Assembly (NCBI RefSeq): GCF_002868845.1 | Contig: NZ_PKUB01000013.1 | Span: 1-43,535, forward strand | From: Desulfuromonas sp. | Lineage (GTDB): Bacteria; Desulfobacterota; Desulfuromonadia; Desulfuromonadales; BM501 | Length of the DNA: 43,535 bases | Reading direction: 5' to 3' | In this document: piece by piece, positions 1 to 8,442 of the stretch | Layout: the number at the start of each line of letters is the position of its first letter | Position numbering within the stretch: position 1 is the stretch's first letter | The notes under the pieces: model-generated | What the model saw: the letters and a program-made list of their open reading frames with translations, nothing else | Told to the model about the DNA's origin: nothing | The model's database searches: none | Program-made: the position numbers and the translations under genes

Positions 1-1
1 G

Positions 2-556
2 GAGTTCAAATGCAGGGATGCCAGGGGCCCTCTGGAGGACCTTGGTCTGTTCGATTTCGTCTGGGTGCGGTTTGTCCTGGAGTATTACCGGAAAGACAGT
101 CGGGAACTGGTGGAGAACATCGCCAAAATCGTCAAGCCGGGCGGCACCCTGTACCTCATCGACCTGGACCATAACTGCCTCAGTCATTACGGCCTGCCGG
201 CAAGGCTGGAGCGGGTGATTATCGATGTCATGAAGAGCCTGGAGGAGAAGGCCAATTTCGATCCCTATGTGGGCCGCAAGCTCTACTCCTATCTTTACGA
301 CCTCGGTTTCGAGGACATCGGCGTCGATGTCTCGGCTCACCACGTGATCTATGGGGAGTTGAAGGATTCCGATGCTTTTAACTGGATGAAAAAGGTGGAG
401 GTCGCACCGAAAAAGATCGGATACGAATTCACCGACTACGAAGGGGGCTACGATGAGTTCCTGGCGGAGTACGAAACCTTTTTTTCCGACCCGCGCCGCT
501 TCACTTATACCCCGGTGATCGCCTGTCGGGGGCGCCGGCCCCTGGTCGAGTCCTGA
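2..556 (+). CDS. Class I SAM-dependent methyltransferase, C-terminal part (5' end outside window)
   Basis: The frame is open from the first bases of the window, so the start lies upstream; a GTG at 65 is internal. About 184 residues are visible. The stretch LKPGG-like KIVKPGGTLYLIDLD, preceded by a hydrophobic FDFVWVRFVLEYY segment, is the usual post-motif I to motif III pattern of the Rossmann-fold methyltransferases: an acidic beta-4 strand, then the PGG turn and an acidic strand end. The SAM-binding GxGxG loop would be upstream and is not seen. The C-terminal half (YVGRKLYSYLYDLGFEDIGVD) fits the substrate-side helices. The substrate cannot be told. The gene converges on the HD-GYP gene with only 12 bases between the two stop codons. 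Confidence 0.75.
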   Translation, partial: EFKCRDARGPLEDLGLFDFVWVRFVLEYYRKDSRELVENIAKIVKPGGTLYLIDLDHNCLSHYGLPARLERVIIDVMKSLEEKANFDPYVGRKLYSYLYDLGFEDIGVDVSAHHVIYGELKDSDAFNWMKKVEVAPKKIGYEFTDYEGGYDEFLAEYETFFSDPRRFTYTPVIACRGRRPLVES

Positions 557-568
557 CCCCCCCGGCGA

Positions 569-2824
569 CTACGCGGCAGCCGATTCGACCCAGGATTCGA
601 TCGATTTGATTGTTTCGGAGTGGACTTCGAGGAACTCGACCCCGAAGCCGGGGGGAAAGGAAGGGCTTTTCTGGAGGCTGGCATGGTTGACCCAGGCGAT
701 CCTGCCGAGGGCTTTCACGAAGAGGTGGGTGGAGCCGGGCAGATGGAACGACAGGTCTAGAATCGTGTCTTTCGAAAGTTCCTGGTTGCTGACCAGGTAC
801 AGGCCGTAGGTGCCGATATCGTGCGTTTGTCCGATAAAGATCTGCTCTCCCGCTCGGAAGGTTACCTCGGTCCGGTAAGGGACTCTGTTCTTGGTGTTCC
901 TGGCGAGTTGAAGTGACTTGCCGAGGTCGTTTTTTTCGAAGTATCTGATAAAAGCGTTTACGATGTTCTCCTCGAAGTGGGTGCCTTTTTCCTCGTCGAG
1001 CAGTTTGAAGGCTACGTCAAGGGGCATGGGGTCGCGGTAGTGGCGCTTTGAGGTGATGGCTTCGAAGAAGTCGGCCACGGCGATGATCCTTGCGCCGAGG
1101 GGAATCTCCTTTCCCTTGAGGCCGAGGGGGTAGCCGCTCCCGTCCAGTTTTTCGTGGTGGGCCCCCGCGATTTCGGGAACCTGCCTGTAGTTGCCGTGGA
1201 ACTCGATCCTTTCGAGGATTTCCCGCGTCTTGGAAGCGTGGGTCTTGACGATTTCGTATTCTTCGGGCGTGAGTCGCCCGTCCTTTTTCAGGATGGAGTC
1301 GGGCACCCCGATTTTTCCGTAGTCGTGGAGCAGGGCCGCCACTCGAATCATGTCCTGGAATTCCTTGGGCAGGCGCAGTTCTTGGCAGATGCCCAGGGAA
1401 TATTCGGTGACTTTTTGGGAATGACCCGCCGTCAGTAAGTCCCGGGCATCGATCGTGGCCGCCAAGACCTCCAAGGTGGACCTGAACTGGGTCGTCCGCC
1501 CGCTCAGGAGGCGTGCGTTGTTCAGGCTGATGCCGATGATCGGAGCGATCCCCATGAGCAGGCTCATGTCGCTCTTTACAAGGGGTCTCTTGCTTGAGAG
1601 GTTGTCCACCGCCAGGGTGCCCATCGACTCCCCTTCGCAGATAATGGGGCAGCAGATGAAGGAGCGGGTCCCGAGCCGCCTGGCAAGGTCCAGGCTGCGC
1701 GGGGACAGATCGCTTTCGATGTCATTGATGTCGTTGACCAGGAAGGGCCTTTGCTCGCGGTAGGCGAGGACGAAGGCCCCTTTCGACTCCGGCCTGTTCA
1801 AGTGGAAGCCGATCTTGCCGACCAGGGCGATCTCTTCCTCGCGGTAGCCGAACCCCCCCCGAAACTCTAAGCGGGTCTTGTCATCGTTTGCCAGAAGGAT
1901 CATCCCCCGGTCGAAGTCCAGGCGTTTTTGCAGAATCTGAATGACCGTGCTGAGAATGTCCTCAGTGTTTATCTTGCCGCTGATCGCTTGGCCGATCTCG
2001 TTGGCCATGAGGGCATTGTTGTAGTTGATGTCGGTCTGTTCCACCAGCTTGTTGGTTGAGTCGGAGAGGTTGCTGAGGCTGTTCTTCAGCTCCCTCTTTT
2101 CCCTGGAACCGGCCATAACGCTCAGCCCGAGGGCGACTGTTCCCAATAAAAAGGCCCCCATGGAATGCAGCTCGCCTTTGGGGGAGGTGAAGACGCCTGC
2201 CATGATGTAGAGAATGAAGAGGACGATCGACAGGTTGGCGGCCTTTTTCAACAGCCCGGTCATTGCCGGTTCCCAGGTGACGATGTAGCGGCAGGACGAC
2301 CCTCCCTTGAAGATGCATTCGGGATGCTCGACTCGGGGCAGTCTGTTGGTGAAGATCAGGGCCGCGGCTTCGATAAAGCCGTGTCGGTTTGCGCACTGGA
2401 ACGGGTTCTCTTTCGTCCCCTCATGGGGGGTCACCTTCATTTCGATCTTGTTGGCCGCTATTTTCCTCGATTCATACCGGGACGACCTGGTCAGGTTCGA
2501 GGAAAACTTCCCGATGACTTCAAAGAGCTTGGCAGCGCTGAGGGTGCCCAGGACCCAGAGCCTCATCAATCCCAAAGCGTCGGGGGAGGCGGCGTATCGC
2601 CCCGCTTCCCGGGCGATGTTGTTGTTTTGAGTGACCTCCTTGAGCCTTTGGTGAAAAAGGTTGACCTGCTCCTGGGTGAACCAGTGGCGCTGGTCCGCCA
2701 CCTCGAAGGGCAAAATTCCCGCGTGGCTCAACAGATCATTGATATCGACGTGGGGGTAACTCCTCCGGATAAGGCGGAGGTAGTTGTCAATAATCCGACT
2801 GTTGTAGAGAGGCTTGCTGTTCAT
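569..2824 (-). CDS. Membrane c-di-GMP phosphodiesterase candidate: N-terminal sensor, TM pair, GAF, HD-GYP, PilZ
   Basis: A 751-residue protein with four parts. Residues 1-190 form a soluble sensor-like region with a Cys/His-containing end (HPECIFKGGSSCRYIV), resembling the domains found N-terminal to some guanylate-cyclase-like and 4-vinyl-reductase-like sensors; I cannot name the ligand. Two hydrophobic segments lie near 195-240. A GAF domain covers about 270-435. The HD-GYP domain has HDYGKIGVPD (H500, D501) and HHEKLDGSGYP (556-566), so the metal site and the GYP signature are intact; Tyr replaces the usual Ile in HDIGK. Residues about 640-745 are a PilZ domain (NRVPYR, then a degenerate D-x-S-x-x-G as DIGTYG). 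The family hydrolyses c-di-GMP to pGpG or GMP; the fused PilZ would allow feedback sensing of substrate (inference). The next gene upstream also carries PilZ domains, 41 bases away. Confidence 0.9.
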   Translation of the reverse strand: MNSKPLYNSRIIDNYLRLIRRSYPHVDINDLLSHAGILPFEVADQRHWFTQEQVNLFHQRLKEVTQNNNIAREAGRYAASPDALGLMRLWVLGTLSAAKLFEVIGKFSSNLTRSSRYESRKIAANKIEMKVTPHEGTKENPFQCANRHGFIEAAALIFTNRLPRVEHPECIFKGGSSCRYIVTWEPAMTGLLKKAANLSIVLFILYIMAGVFTSPKGELHSMGAFLLGTVALGLSVMAGSREKRELKNSLSNLSDSTNKLVEQTDINYNNALMANEIGQAISGKINTEDILSTVIQILQKRLDFDRGMILLANDDKTRLEFRGGFGYREEEIALVGKIGFHLNRPESKGAFVLAYREQRPFLVNDINDIESDLSPRSLDLARRLGTRSFICCPIICEGESMGTLAVDNLSSKRPLVKSDMSLLMGIAPIIGISLNNARLLSGRTTQFRSTLEVLAATIDARDLLTAGHSQKVTEYSLGICQELRLPKEFQDMIRVAALLHDYGKIGVPDSILKKDGRLTPEEYEIVKTHASKTREILERIEFHGNYRQVPEIAGAHHEKLDGSGYPLGLKGKEIPLGARIIAVADFFEAITSKRHYRDPMPLDVAFKLLDEEKGTHFEENIVNAFIRYFEKNDLGKSLQLARNTKNRVPYRTEVTFRAGEQIFIGQTHDIGTYGLYLVSNQELSKDTILDLSFHLPGSTHLFVKALGRIAWVNHASLQKSPSFPPGFGVEFLEVHSETIKSIESWVESAAA

Positions 2825-2865
2825 GAACGCCCTGCGAAGATGGGTCCAGCGGCCATAAAGATTAC

Positions 2866-4920
2866 TTATATTCCGTACTTGGCCGTTTGGAGAAGGGTTT
2901 CCATGTGCTCCATGTACAGGTCCGTGTGCTGCAAGTTTAATACCCAGATGTTGTAGGTCTTTTCATAGGGAACGGACTGGGAGTCGGCGTAGGTCCGCGG
3001 ATAGACAAGAACCGGAATCTCGTCTTGGTTGAATTTCACCGAAAGGACCGACAGCATCCAGAACAGTCTCTCTTTGGGGAAGTCCTCAGGGTCCAGAACG
3101 AACACGTGGATGCAGTTGGTCAGGTCGGACATGTTCAGGCCGATGTCGGAGAGGTTGACCATCATGATGGCTTTGAGGTCGTCGTTCTTTTTGACCGAGA
3201 AGAGCAGGTTTTCCCTTCGGAATCCGATTTTTCGGTATTCCTCGCTGAGGGTCTCCCGGCTTTCCCTGTTTGATTTCAGATCGAGAGCGCTCAGCATCAG
3301 CCCCCCCGACTCTTTTTCGTATATGCTCTCCAGCGCCCGGAGGTCGTCGGCCTGGACTCTCGCAACCTCCCACGGGCCGGTCGAATCCCATGCCTGGGGC
3401 GAGGATGCGTGAAACGGAAAATAGGCCAGGGGGTCGATGGAACATTTCTTGGGATCGGCGACCTTTTGGGTGAATCCGCCGAAGAAGCGCTTGGGAAACC
3501 GATTGTTCGGCCGGAAATAACCGGCGATGAAATCCATGTGGGCCGAGTAAAGGTTCTGCGCGTCGTTGATATAGCGGGACAACTGGCTCATGACCACCAA
3601 ACCCGCCTTGTGGGGACCGGATTTGAGGGCCGCGTGGTGCTGGTTGATCCAGGTCTTTTCATAAAAGCGCAGCATGGCGAAATGGCCGTAGATCTTGCCG
3701 TTTTTCTGGTAGATGAAATGGCGGGCGATGGTGGGGTTCTGAGTGTAGAGTTTTTCGTAGGTCTGTTTGAATTCTTCTTTTTTCCCCTGAATCGAGGCAT
3801 ATTTTTGGGGATAAATGAATCCTGTTTCAAAGAAAAAGTTCCACAGGGCATCCTGTTCGACGGTGTTGCTGATATATGAATTGGGGTTTTGCGCCTGTTG
3901 AAGGAGGGACAGGTAGTTCAGGTGGTCGTTTATGGCTATGTCCAGAATAACCAGTCCGCATTTGCACTTGATTTCGTCGTTATCCTCAAAGGGGTTGCTG
4001 TAGACGACTTGAGCTTTGCAGGTGAATTTTGTGGTGTTGGAAAACTGTATCTTCATCTGGGGAATGATCATGCCGGGCAGGAGAATGGCGCTCTGCATGT
4101 CTTCTTCGACGGCGAAGCCTGTCCCGGACATGTCGATGATTTTCAAATCGACCAGTTTCTGGGTGATGGGATGGATGAAGTTGATATTGGGGGAGGGAAC
4201 CAGTTTCTGCCTGCTGCTTCGGTATTTTCTCGCCCCGAAACGATGGACGCCCTTGGTCGCCGGCTTCATGACGTAGGTCCGGGTCTCGTCTCCGGTGGAA
4301 TGACGCACGATTTCGCATTCGCCGGAATAGAGGGTTTCCGAACCACGCAAGAGGGTCAGGTTGGGCGCCGAGCCGGCACTGATCCAGTGGAAAGTTTGGG
4401 GCGGGGTGGCACGAAGTTCTACCTGAAAGGAGACCGCGCTGAAATCGACAAGGAACCCTTCGAAAGGGGCTCCGTTCTGGCTCAGGCGGGCTTGGATGCC
4501 CTGGGCCGGGTAGCGCCTGACTCTGCGGGTGCAGATTTCCTCGGAGCGCTCCGGCAGGATGAGGCGGACGCTTTTGGCATCGACGCTTTCGACCTGGGGA
4601 ATTACGGGGACAAGGCTCTGGTCGTCGACAATGAGGAGCCTGGCGACCTCGAAGACTTTGAGTTTTTGCTCCAGGTCGGGTGTTCCCACCCAGAGGCATT
4701 CGACGGTGTCGCCGGAGCAGGGCTGGGGCTTGGCGTGCAGATGGTGGGTGAAATCGAATTTGGGATGTTTCAGCTCGATGAGAACGGTCTTCTCGACAAA
4801 ATTGATAAAATTTAATCTATTGAGCATTTGTGTTTTGTTGATCGATTTGCTTTTTTTCTCCGTCGCTGTCGCCATCAACTCCAGGGGGACTGGATTGGCG
4901 GCTTTGGAGGAGGACTCCAT
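2866..4920 (-). CDS. Double-PilZ protein with C-terminal GNAT-like domain
   Basis: A 684-residue cytoplasmic protein without membrane segments. A first, degenerate PilZ-like domain has the basic RRVRR motif near 132-136 and DFSAVSF in place of DxSxxG. A second, canonical PilZ domain follows (ARKYRSSR near 230, DMSGTGFAV near 263). Residues about 360-640 look like an acyl-CoA N-acyltransferase fold (GKIYGHFAMLRFYEKTW, HKAGLVVMSQLSRYI), seen in long PilZ proteins of this group; the assignment is from pattern only. It probably binds c-di-GMP and may act on an unknown acceptor. It lies upstream of the HD-GYP-PilZ gene on the same strand and likely shares its transcript. The start at 4920 is the most upstream ATG; its ribosome site is weak, and an ATG at 4875 with GGAG close by is an alternative. 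Confidence 0.75.
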   Translation of the reverse strand: MESSSKAANPVPLELMATATEKKSKSINKTQMLNRLNFINFVEKTVLIELKHPKFDFTHHLHAKPQPCSGDTVECLWVGTPDLEQKLKVFEVARLLIVDDQSLVPVIPQVESVDAKSVRLILPERSEEICTRRVRRYPAQGIQARLSQNGAPFEGFLVDFSAVSFQVELRATPPQTFHWISAGSAPNLTLLRGSETLYSGECEIVRHSTGDETRTYVMKPATKGVHRFGARKYRSSRQKLVPSPNINFIHPITQKLVDLKIIDMSGTGFAVEEDMQSAILLPGMIIPQMKIQFSNTTKFTCKAQVVYSNPFEDNDEIKCKCGLVILDIAINDHLNYLSLLQQAQNPNSYISNTVEQDALWNFFFETGFIYPQKYASIQGKKEEFKQTYEKLYTQNPTIARHFIYQKNGKIYGHFAMLRFYEKTWINQHHAALKSGPHKAGLVVMSQLSRYINDAQNLYSAHMDFIAGYFRPNNRFPKRFFGGFTQKVADPKKCSIDPLAYFPFHASSPQAWDSTGPWEVARVQADDLRALESIYEKESGGLMLSALDLKSNRESRETLSEEYRKIGFRRENLLFSVKKNDDLKAIMMVNLSDIGLNMSDLTNCIHVFVLDPEDFPKERLFWMLSVLSVKFNQDEIPVLVYPRTYADSQSVPYEKTYNIWVLNLQHTDLYMEHMETLLQTAKYGI

Positions 4921-5111
4921 GCTGCTAGTCGATTCTCCACCTGGCGGTGGAATGGATGCGGCTGATCTGTGTGGAGCACTAAAAACGAATAACGTGCCTG
5001 TCCCAATTTTTTGAAATTACCACAGGGGCGGCCTCAGGACAAGCGGCAAGATGGTGATCGTCTGCCTGGGAATTGGGACATGGGAGTGATCATCTCCATC
5101 CGGATATAAAA

Positions 5112-5143
5112 GGAAAAGGGCCCTCGAGTCGAGGGCCCTTTCC
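5112..5143 (-). terminator. Intrinsic terminator of octaheme cytochrome gene 1
   Basis: Perfect 10-bp stem GGGCCCTCGA / TCGAGGGCCC around a single base (an 8-bp stem with a TCGAGTCGA-type top), extended by AAA/TTT. Read leftward it ends in TTTTCCTTTTA, about 20 bases past the cytochrome stop codon. Confidence 0.8.
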
Positions 5144-5162
5144 TATCCGAGGCGGATGTTCT

Positions 5163-6548
5163 TTAGAGGCTCCGGCCCCATTCGGGGTTGTTCATGGGGT
5201 CGCCTTCGTAACCGAGTTCTTTCCAGTTCATGCGTTTCGAGTCGCCATGGCAGTCGAGGCAGGAGAGGGCCTGCTCCTTGGGGGAGACCATGTGATTGAT
5301 GCGCCAGTACATGATTGACGGGGCGAAGCCGTAGGAGCCGCTGTACGGAAGGCCGCTCGCCTCCATGCCGAGGCGGGCCGATTTGTCCCAGTCGAGGGTC
5401 TTCCAGTACCCTTCCTTGCCGAAGAGCTTGGGGGTGATGAAGATGTTGTTCTTGGTGTCGTAGATCTGTTTGCCGGAGTGTGTTTTGAACGGGTAGATCT
5501 TGGCGGCCTTGTCCTGCTTGTCGCCGTTGGGATAGGCGAGGGGGGTCACCTTGGAGGGGTCCATCGTGTCCCCGGTCAGGTAAGCACCGGCCGTGCCGTT
5601 GTACCACCGGTAGGTCGGAACGACCTTCTTGCCCCAGGAAAAGTCCCCTTTTTTCTTGCTATAGGTCGCCTTGCCGAGTTTGTCGATGGGGGTCGGGTCG
5701 ATGTCTCTGCCGGCGGTGGACCAGTCCCAGGAGAGCTTGGTGGGGATCTCTTTGGCGAAGTGGGGGATGTGGCAGCTTTGGCAGGCCAGCGAACCGGCAT
5801 GGGTGTTGAGCCGCGACTCCTTGTGCGGGTCCGCGCCGTGGCACTTGTCGCAGCCAATGTGGTCCGTCCCGCCGGGGCTGACGACCATGGCCCGTCCCAT
5901 GATCTTGTGGCTGGAGGTTTCGTGGCAGTTCTGGCACTGAAAGTCGTTGCCGTCGGGAGACATGTGGACGTCGACCGATCGTTCCGGGTACTCCATGGAG
6001 GAGTCGAGGTCGCCGTGTTTGACTGCGTCGCCGCCGCCGCCGAAGAAGTGGCAGGCACCGCAGTTGGCCCGGGTCGGGTTGCCGACGTTCTGGGCCACCC
6101 GCAGCAGGTCGATCCCTTTGGCGGGAGCGCCGGCGCCGGTCGGCTCTTTTTTATAGGTGCCGGTGGTGTCGTGGCAGACGAGGCAGTCGACGGCCGTTTT
6201 GTCCGTGAAGTCGAAGCCGGCGTCCTTCCAGCCGTAGCCGATGTGGCAGCTGGTGCAGCGGGGTTCGTTTGCGGCGGTGGAGACGCAGAAGTTGTTGATG
6301 GTGTTCTTCTTCCCCCGGTCAACGGATTTGCCCCGGATTCCCTGGAGGGCAGACCATGTCCAGTGGGAGGTTCCCATGACCTCGGCGGCCGCGTCGTCGT
6401 GGCAGCGGAGGCATTGCTTGGTCGCCGCAGGGCCACTGTCGATCGGGCCTTTGATCAGGGCGGCGTGGTTCGTGGAGGCCACGGCGGGGGAGATGCTTAA
6501 CAGGAGGCCGCCAAGGGCGACCAGGAGGGTGGAAATGGGTTTCGTCAT
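5163..6548 (-). CDS. Periplasmic octaheme cytochrome c, tetrathionate reductase (OTR) family, copy 1
   Basis: A 461-residue precursor starting MTKPISTLLVALGG, a Sec signal peptide cut near AVAS-TNH. The ATG at 6548 is chosen because AGGAGG lies 8 bases upstream and the signal peptide begins there; a longer frame to 6671 has neither. Eight CXXCH heme sites occur in order: CLRCH, CTSCH, CLVCH, CGACH, CQNCH, CDKCH, CQSCH, CLDCH. The block GACHFFGGGGDAVKHGDLDSS is the signature I associate with the octaheme OTR family, whose characterised Shewanella member has a Lys-ligated active-site heme and reduces tetrathionate, nitrite and hydroxylamine in vitro. The physiological substrate here is unknown. 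It is a tandem paralogue of the next gene upstream, separated from it by a terminator. Confidence 0.9.
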   Translation of the reverse strand: MTKPISTLLVALGGLLLSISPAVASTNHAALIKGPIDSGPAATKQCLRCHDDAAAEVMGTSHWTWSALQGIRGKSVDRGKKNTINNFCVSTAANEPRCTSCHIGYGWKDAGFDFTDKTAVDCLVCHDTTGTYKKEPTGAGAPAKGIDLLRVAQNVGNPTRANCGACHFFGGGGDAVKHGDLDSSMEYPERSVDVHMSPDGNDFQCQNCHETSSHKIMGRAMVVSPGGTDHIGCDKCHGADPHKESRLNTHAGSLACQSCHIPHFAKEIPTKLSWDWSTAGRDIDPTPIDKLGKATYSKKKGDFSWGKKVVPTYRWYNGTAGAYLTGDTMDPSKVTPLAYPNGDKQDKAAKIYPFKTHSGKQIYDTKNNIFITPKLFGKEGYWKTLDWDKSARLGMEASGLPYSGSYGFAPSIMYWRINHMVSPKEQALSCLDCHGDSKRMNWKELGYEGDPMNNPEWGRSL

Positions 6549-6714
6549 CGATTTTGCCTCCTGAACTGAGGTGGAAGGGTCAAATTGAAACTTACCAACC
6601 TTGAAGGGAATGTCAATTGCCCCCCGGGCTCTTTTGCCGGAGAATGTAGCAGCGTGATAGGTCTCTGTCAAAAGGGGGATGGCGACCCTTTCATGAGAGT
6701 GTCTGAGCGATAGG

Positions 6715-6748
6715 CAAAAAAAATGGGCACCCGCAGAGCGGGTGCCCC
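6715..6748 (-). terminator. Intrinsic terminator of octaheme cytochrome gene 2
   Basis: Ten-bp perfect stem GGGCACCCGC / GCGGGTGCCC with a 3-base loop (6725-6747). Leftward it is followed by a run of eight T. It separates the two cytochrome genes, so copy 1 either has its own promoter between 6549 and 6715 or depends on read-through. Confidence 0.9.
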
Positions 6749-6777
6749 AAATCCCGTTGAGGTACGGGAGGGAGGTC

Positions 6778-8190
6778 TTAGTTCTTGGCAGGGGAACGGT
6801 CGTCCATGGGGTCGGCCTTGTATCCCAGGGCTTTCCAGTCGAGGCGGCCGTTGTCGCCGTGGCAGTCGAGGCAGCCGAGGGCCTGCTCCTCGGGAGCGAC
6901 CATGTGGTTCAGGCGCCAGTACATCTCGGTCGCCGCGAAGCCGTAGGAGCCGCTGTAGCTGATCCCCTTCTCCTTCATGATCGGGTTGGACTCCATGCCG
7001 AGCTTGGCGGCCTGGTCCCAGTCGAAGGTCTTCCAGTAGCCGCCCTTGCCGAAGACCTTGGCGGTGATGAAGACGTTGTTCTTGCTGTCGTAGATCTGCT
7101 TGCCGCGGTGGACCTTGAAGGGGTAGATCTTGGCGTTCTTCTCGCCTTTGCTTCCGAGGGGGTAGCTGAGCTTGGTGACCTGGTCGGGGTCCATCTTGTC
7201 GCCGGGGAGGTAGGCGCCGGCGGAGCCGTTGTACCAGGCGTACTCGGGGGTGACGTTCTTGCCCCACTTGAAGTGCCCCTTCTTCTTCATGTAGGTGTGC
7301 TTGCCGTATTCGTCTTTGTGCTCGCCCTCGAGGTTCTGGCCTGCGGTGGACCAATCCCACTCGAGCTTGGTGGGGATTTCCTTGGCGTAGGCCGGGATAT
7401 GGCAGGTCTGGCAGGCCACGGCCGCGGCGTGTGTGTTCAGGCGGGATTGCTTGTGAGGCGAGGCGTCGTGGCATTTCTCGCAGCCGAAGTGGTTCTCGCC
7501 TCCGGGGGAGACGCCGAGGGAGTTGCCCGGGATGAGGTGGTTCTCAGGTTCATGGCAGGCCTGGCACTGGAAGTCGTTCCCTTCGGCGTCCATGTGAACG
7601 TCGACGGTACGGTCCGGGTAGGCCATGGAGGAGTCGAGGTCGCCGTGCTTGACGGCATCGCCGCCGCCGCCGAAGAAGTGGCAGGCGCCGCAGTTGTCGC
7701 GGACCGGTTTGCCGACGTTCTGGGCCACGCGCAGCAGGTCGACGCTCTTGGCGGGATTGCCCGCGCCGGTCGGTTCCTTGACATAGGTGCCGGTGGTGTC
7801 GTGGCAAACGAGGCAGTCGACCTTGGTCTTGTCATTGAAGTCGAAGTCGTTGTCGGTCCAGCCGTACCCGGCATGGCAGCTCGTGCAGCGCGGCCAGTTG
7901 CCGGTGACGGAGATGCAGAAGTTGTTGATGGCGTTCTTCTTGCCGCGCGCCACGGTCTTGCCGTCGACTTTCTGCTCCAGGGCCCAGGTCCAGTGGGACG
8001 TCTTCATGACGTCCGTGGCGGCGTCTTCGTGGCACTCGAGGCACTGCTTGGTCACTTCGGGGCCGGTGGTGAAGGGACCCTCGACGAAGCCGGTGTGGTC
8101 GGTTTCGGCGGCCAGGCCGGGCAGGGCCGGCAGGCAGATAAAGGCAGCCACCAGGGTGGCGAGAAGCCATTTGCGGGAGTGGATCGACAT
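6778..8190 (-). CDS. Periplasmic octaheme cytochrome c, tetrathionate reductase (OTR) family, copy 2
   Basis: A 470-residue precursor; signal peptide MSIHSRKWLLATLVAAFICLP, cut near GLAA-ETD. The ATG at 8190 has GGAGG 10 bases upstream. The same eight heme sites appear in the same order (CLECH, CTSCH, CLVCH, CGACH, CQACH, CEKCH, CQTCH, CLDCH) and the FFGGGGDAVKHGDLDSS block is identical to copy 1. By eye the two copies agree at well over half of positions across their length, including the C-terminal SYSGSYGF / MYWRLNHMV region, so they arose by duplication. Copy 2 carries a short insert (NPIMKEKGI) before that region. It is divergent from the decarboxylase gene at 8443, and the 250-base gap holds both promoters. 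Function as for copy 1; which electron acceptor each uses cannot be read from sequence. Confidence 0.9.
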   Translation of the reverse strand: MSIHSRKWLLATLVAAFICLPALPGLAAETDHTGFVEGPFTTGPEVTKQCLECHEDAATDVMKTSHWTWALEQKVDGKTVARGKKNAINNFCISVTGNWPRCTSCHAGYGWTDNDFDFNDKTKVDCLVCHDTTGTYVKEPTGAGNPAKSVDLLRVAQNVGKPVRDNCGACHFFGGGGDAVKHGDLDSSMAYPDRTVDVHMDAEGNDFQCQACHEPENHLIPGNSLGVSPGGENHFGCEKCHDASPHKQSRLNTHAAAVACQTCHIPAYAKEIPTKLEWDWSTAGQNLEGEHKDEYGKHTYMKKKGHFKWGKNVTPEYAWYNGSAGAYLPGDKMDPDQVTKLSYPLGSKGEKNAKIYPFKVHRGKQIYDSKNNVFITAKVFGKGGYWKTFDWDQAAKLGMESNPIMKEKGISYSGSYGFAATEMYWRLNHMVAPEEQALGCLDCHGDNGRLDWKALGYKADPMDDRSPAKN

Positions 8191-8442
8191 GTTTTTCAAC
8201 CTCCGTCTCGTGGTGTTGGGATAGTCTCGCCCGGCGGGCGGGGTGTTGCGAAATGGGTTGGATAAAGACAACAATGTAATGCCAAGATCTGAATATGCAA
8301 TTTTTACCATGTTTGTGCGTTCCAAGTCAATACTGATCTTTATCGGCGGCAGGGCCCCATTTCTTGCGGCTTTTTCTCCCAAGGGTATACTTTGGTCAGT
8401 TTTGTTCGCCGGATATTTTCCGCCAAAGGAGCAGATACCTCA

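Noticed and set aside
5000-5020. TTGGGACAGGCACG-like sequence as a sigma-54 promoter for the PilZ gene
   Set aside because: After GG there is no GC at ten bases, so the -12 element is missing.
6742-8265. Long rightward reading frame over the octaheme cytochrome gene, and similar ones at 5478-6500 and 28039-30144
   Set aside because: They are opposite-strand shadows of well-supported genes in G+C-rich DNA; their proteins are Val/Gly/Leu-rich with no motif, and there is no ribosome site.
8385-8390. GTATAC upstream of the decarboxylase gene as a third operator of the icd/acnB type
   Set aside because: Only the 6-base core is shared; the flanks (AAGG and TTTGG) do not extend the palindrome as at 30803 and 42226.
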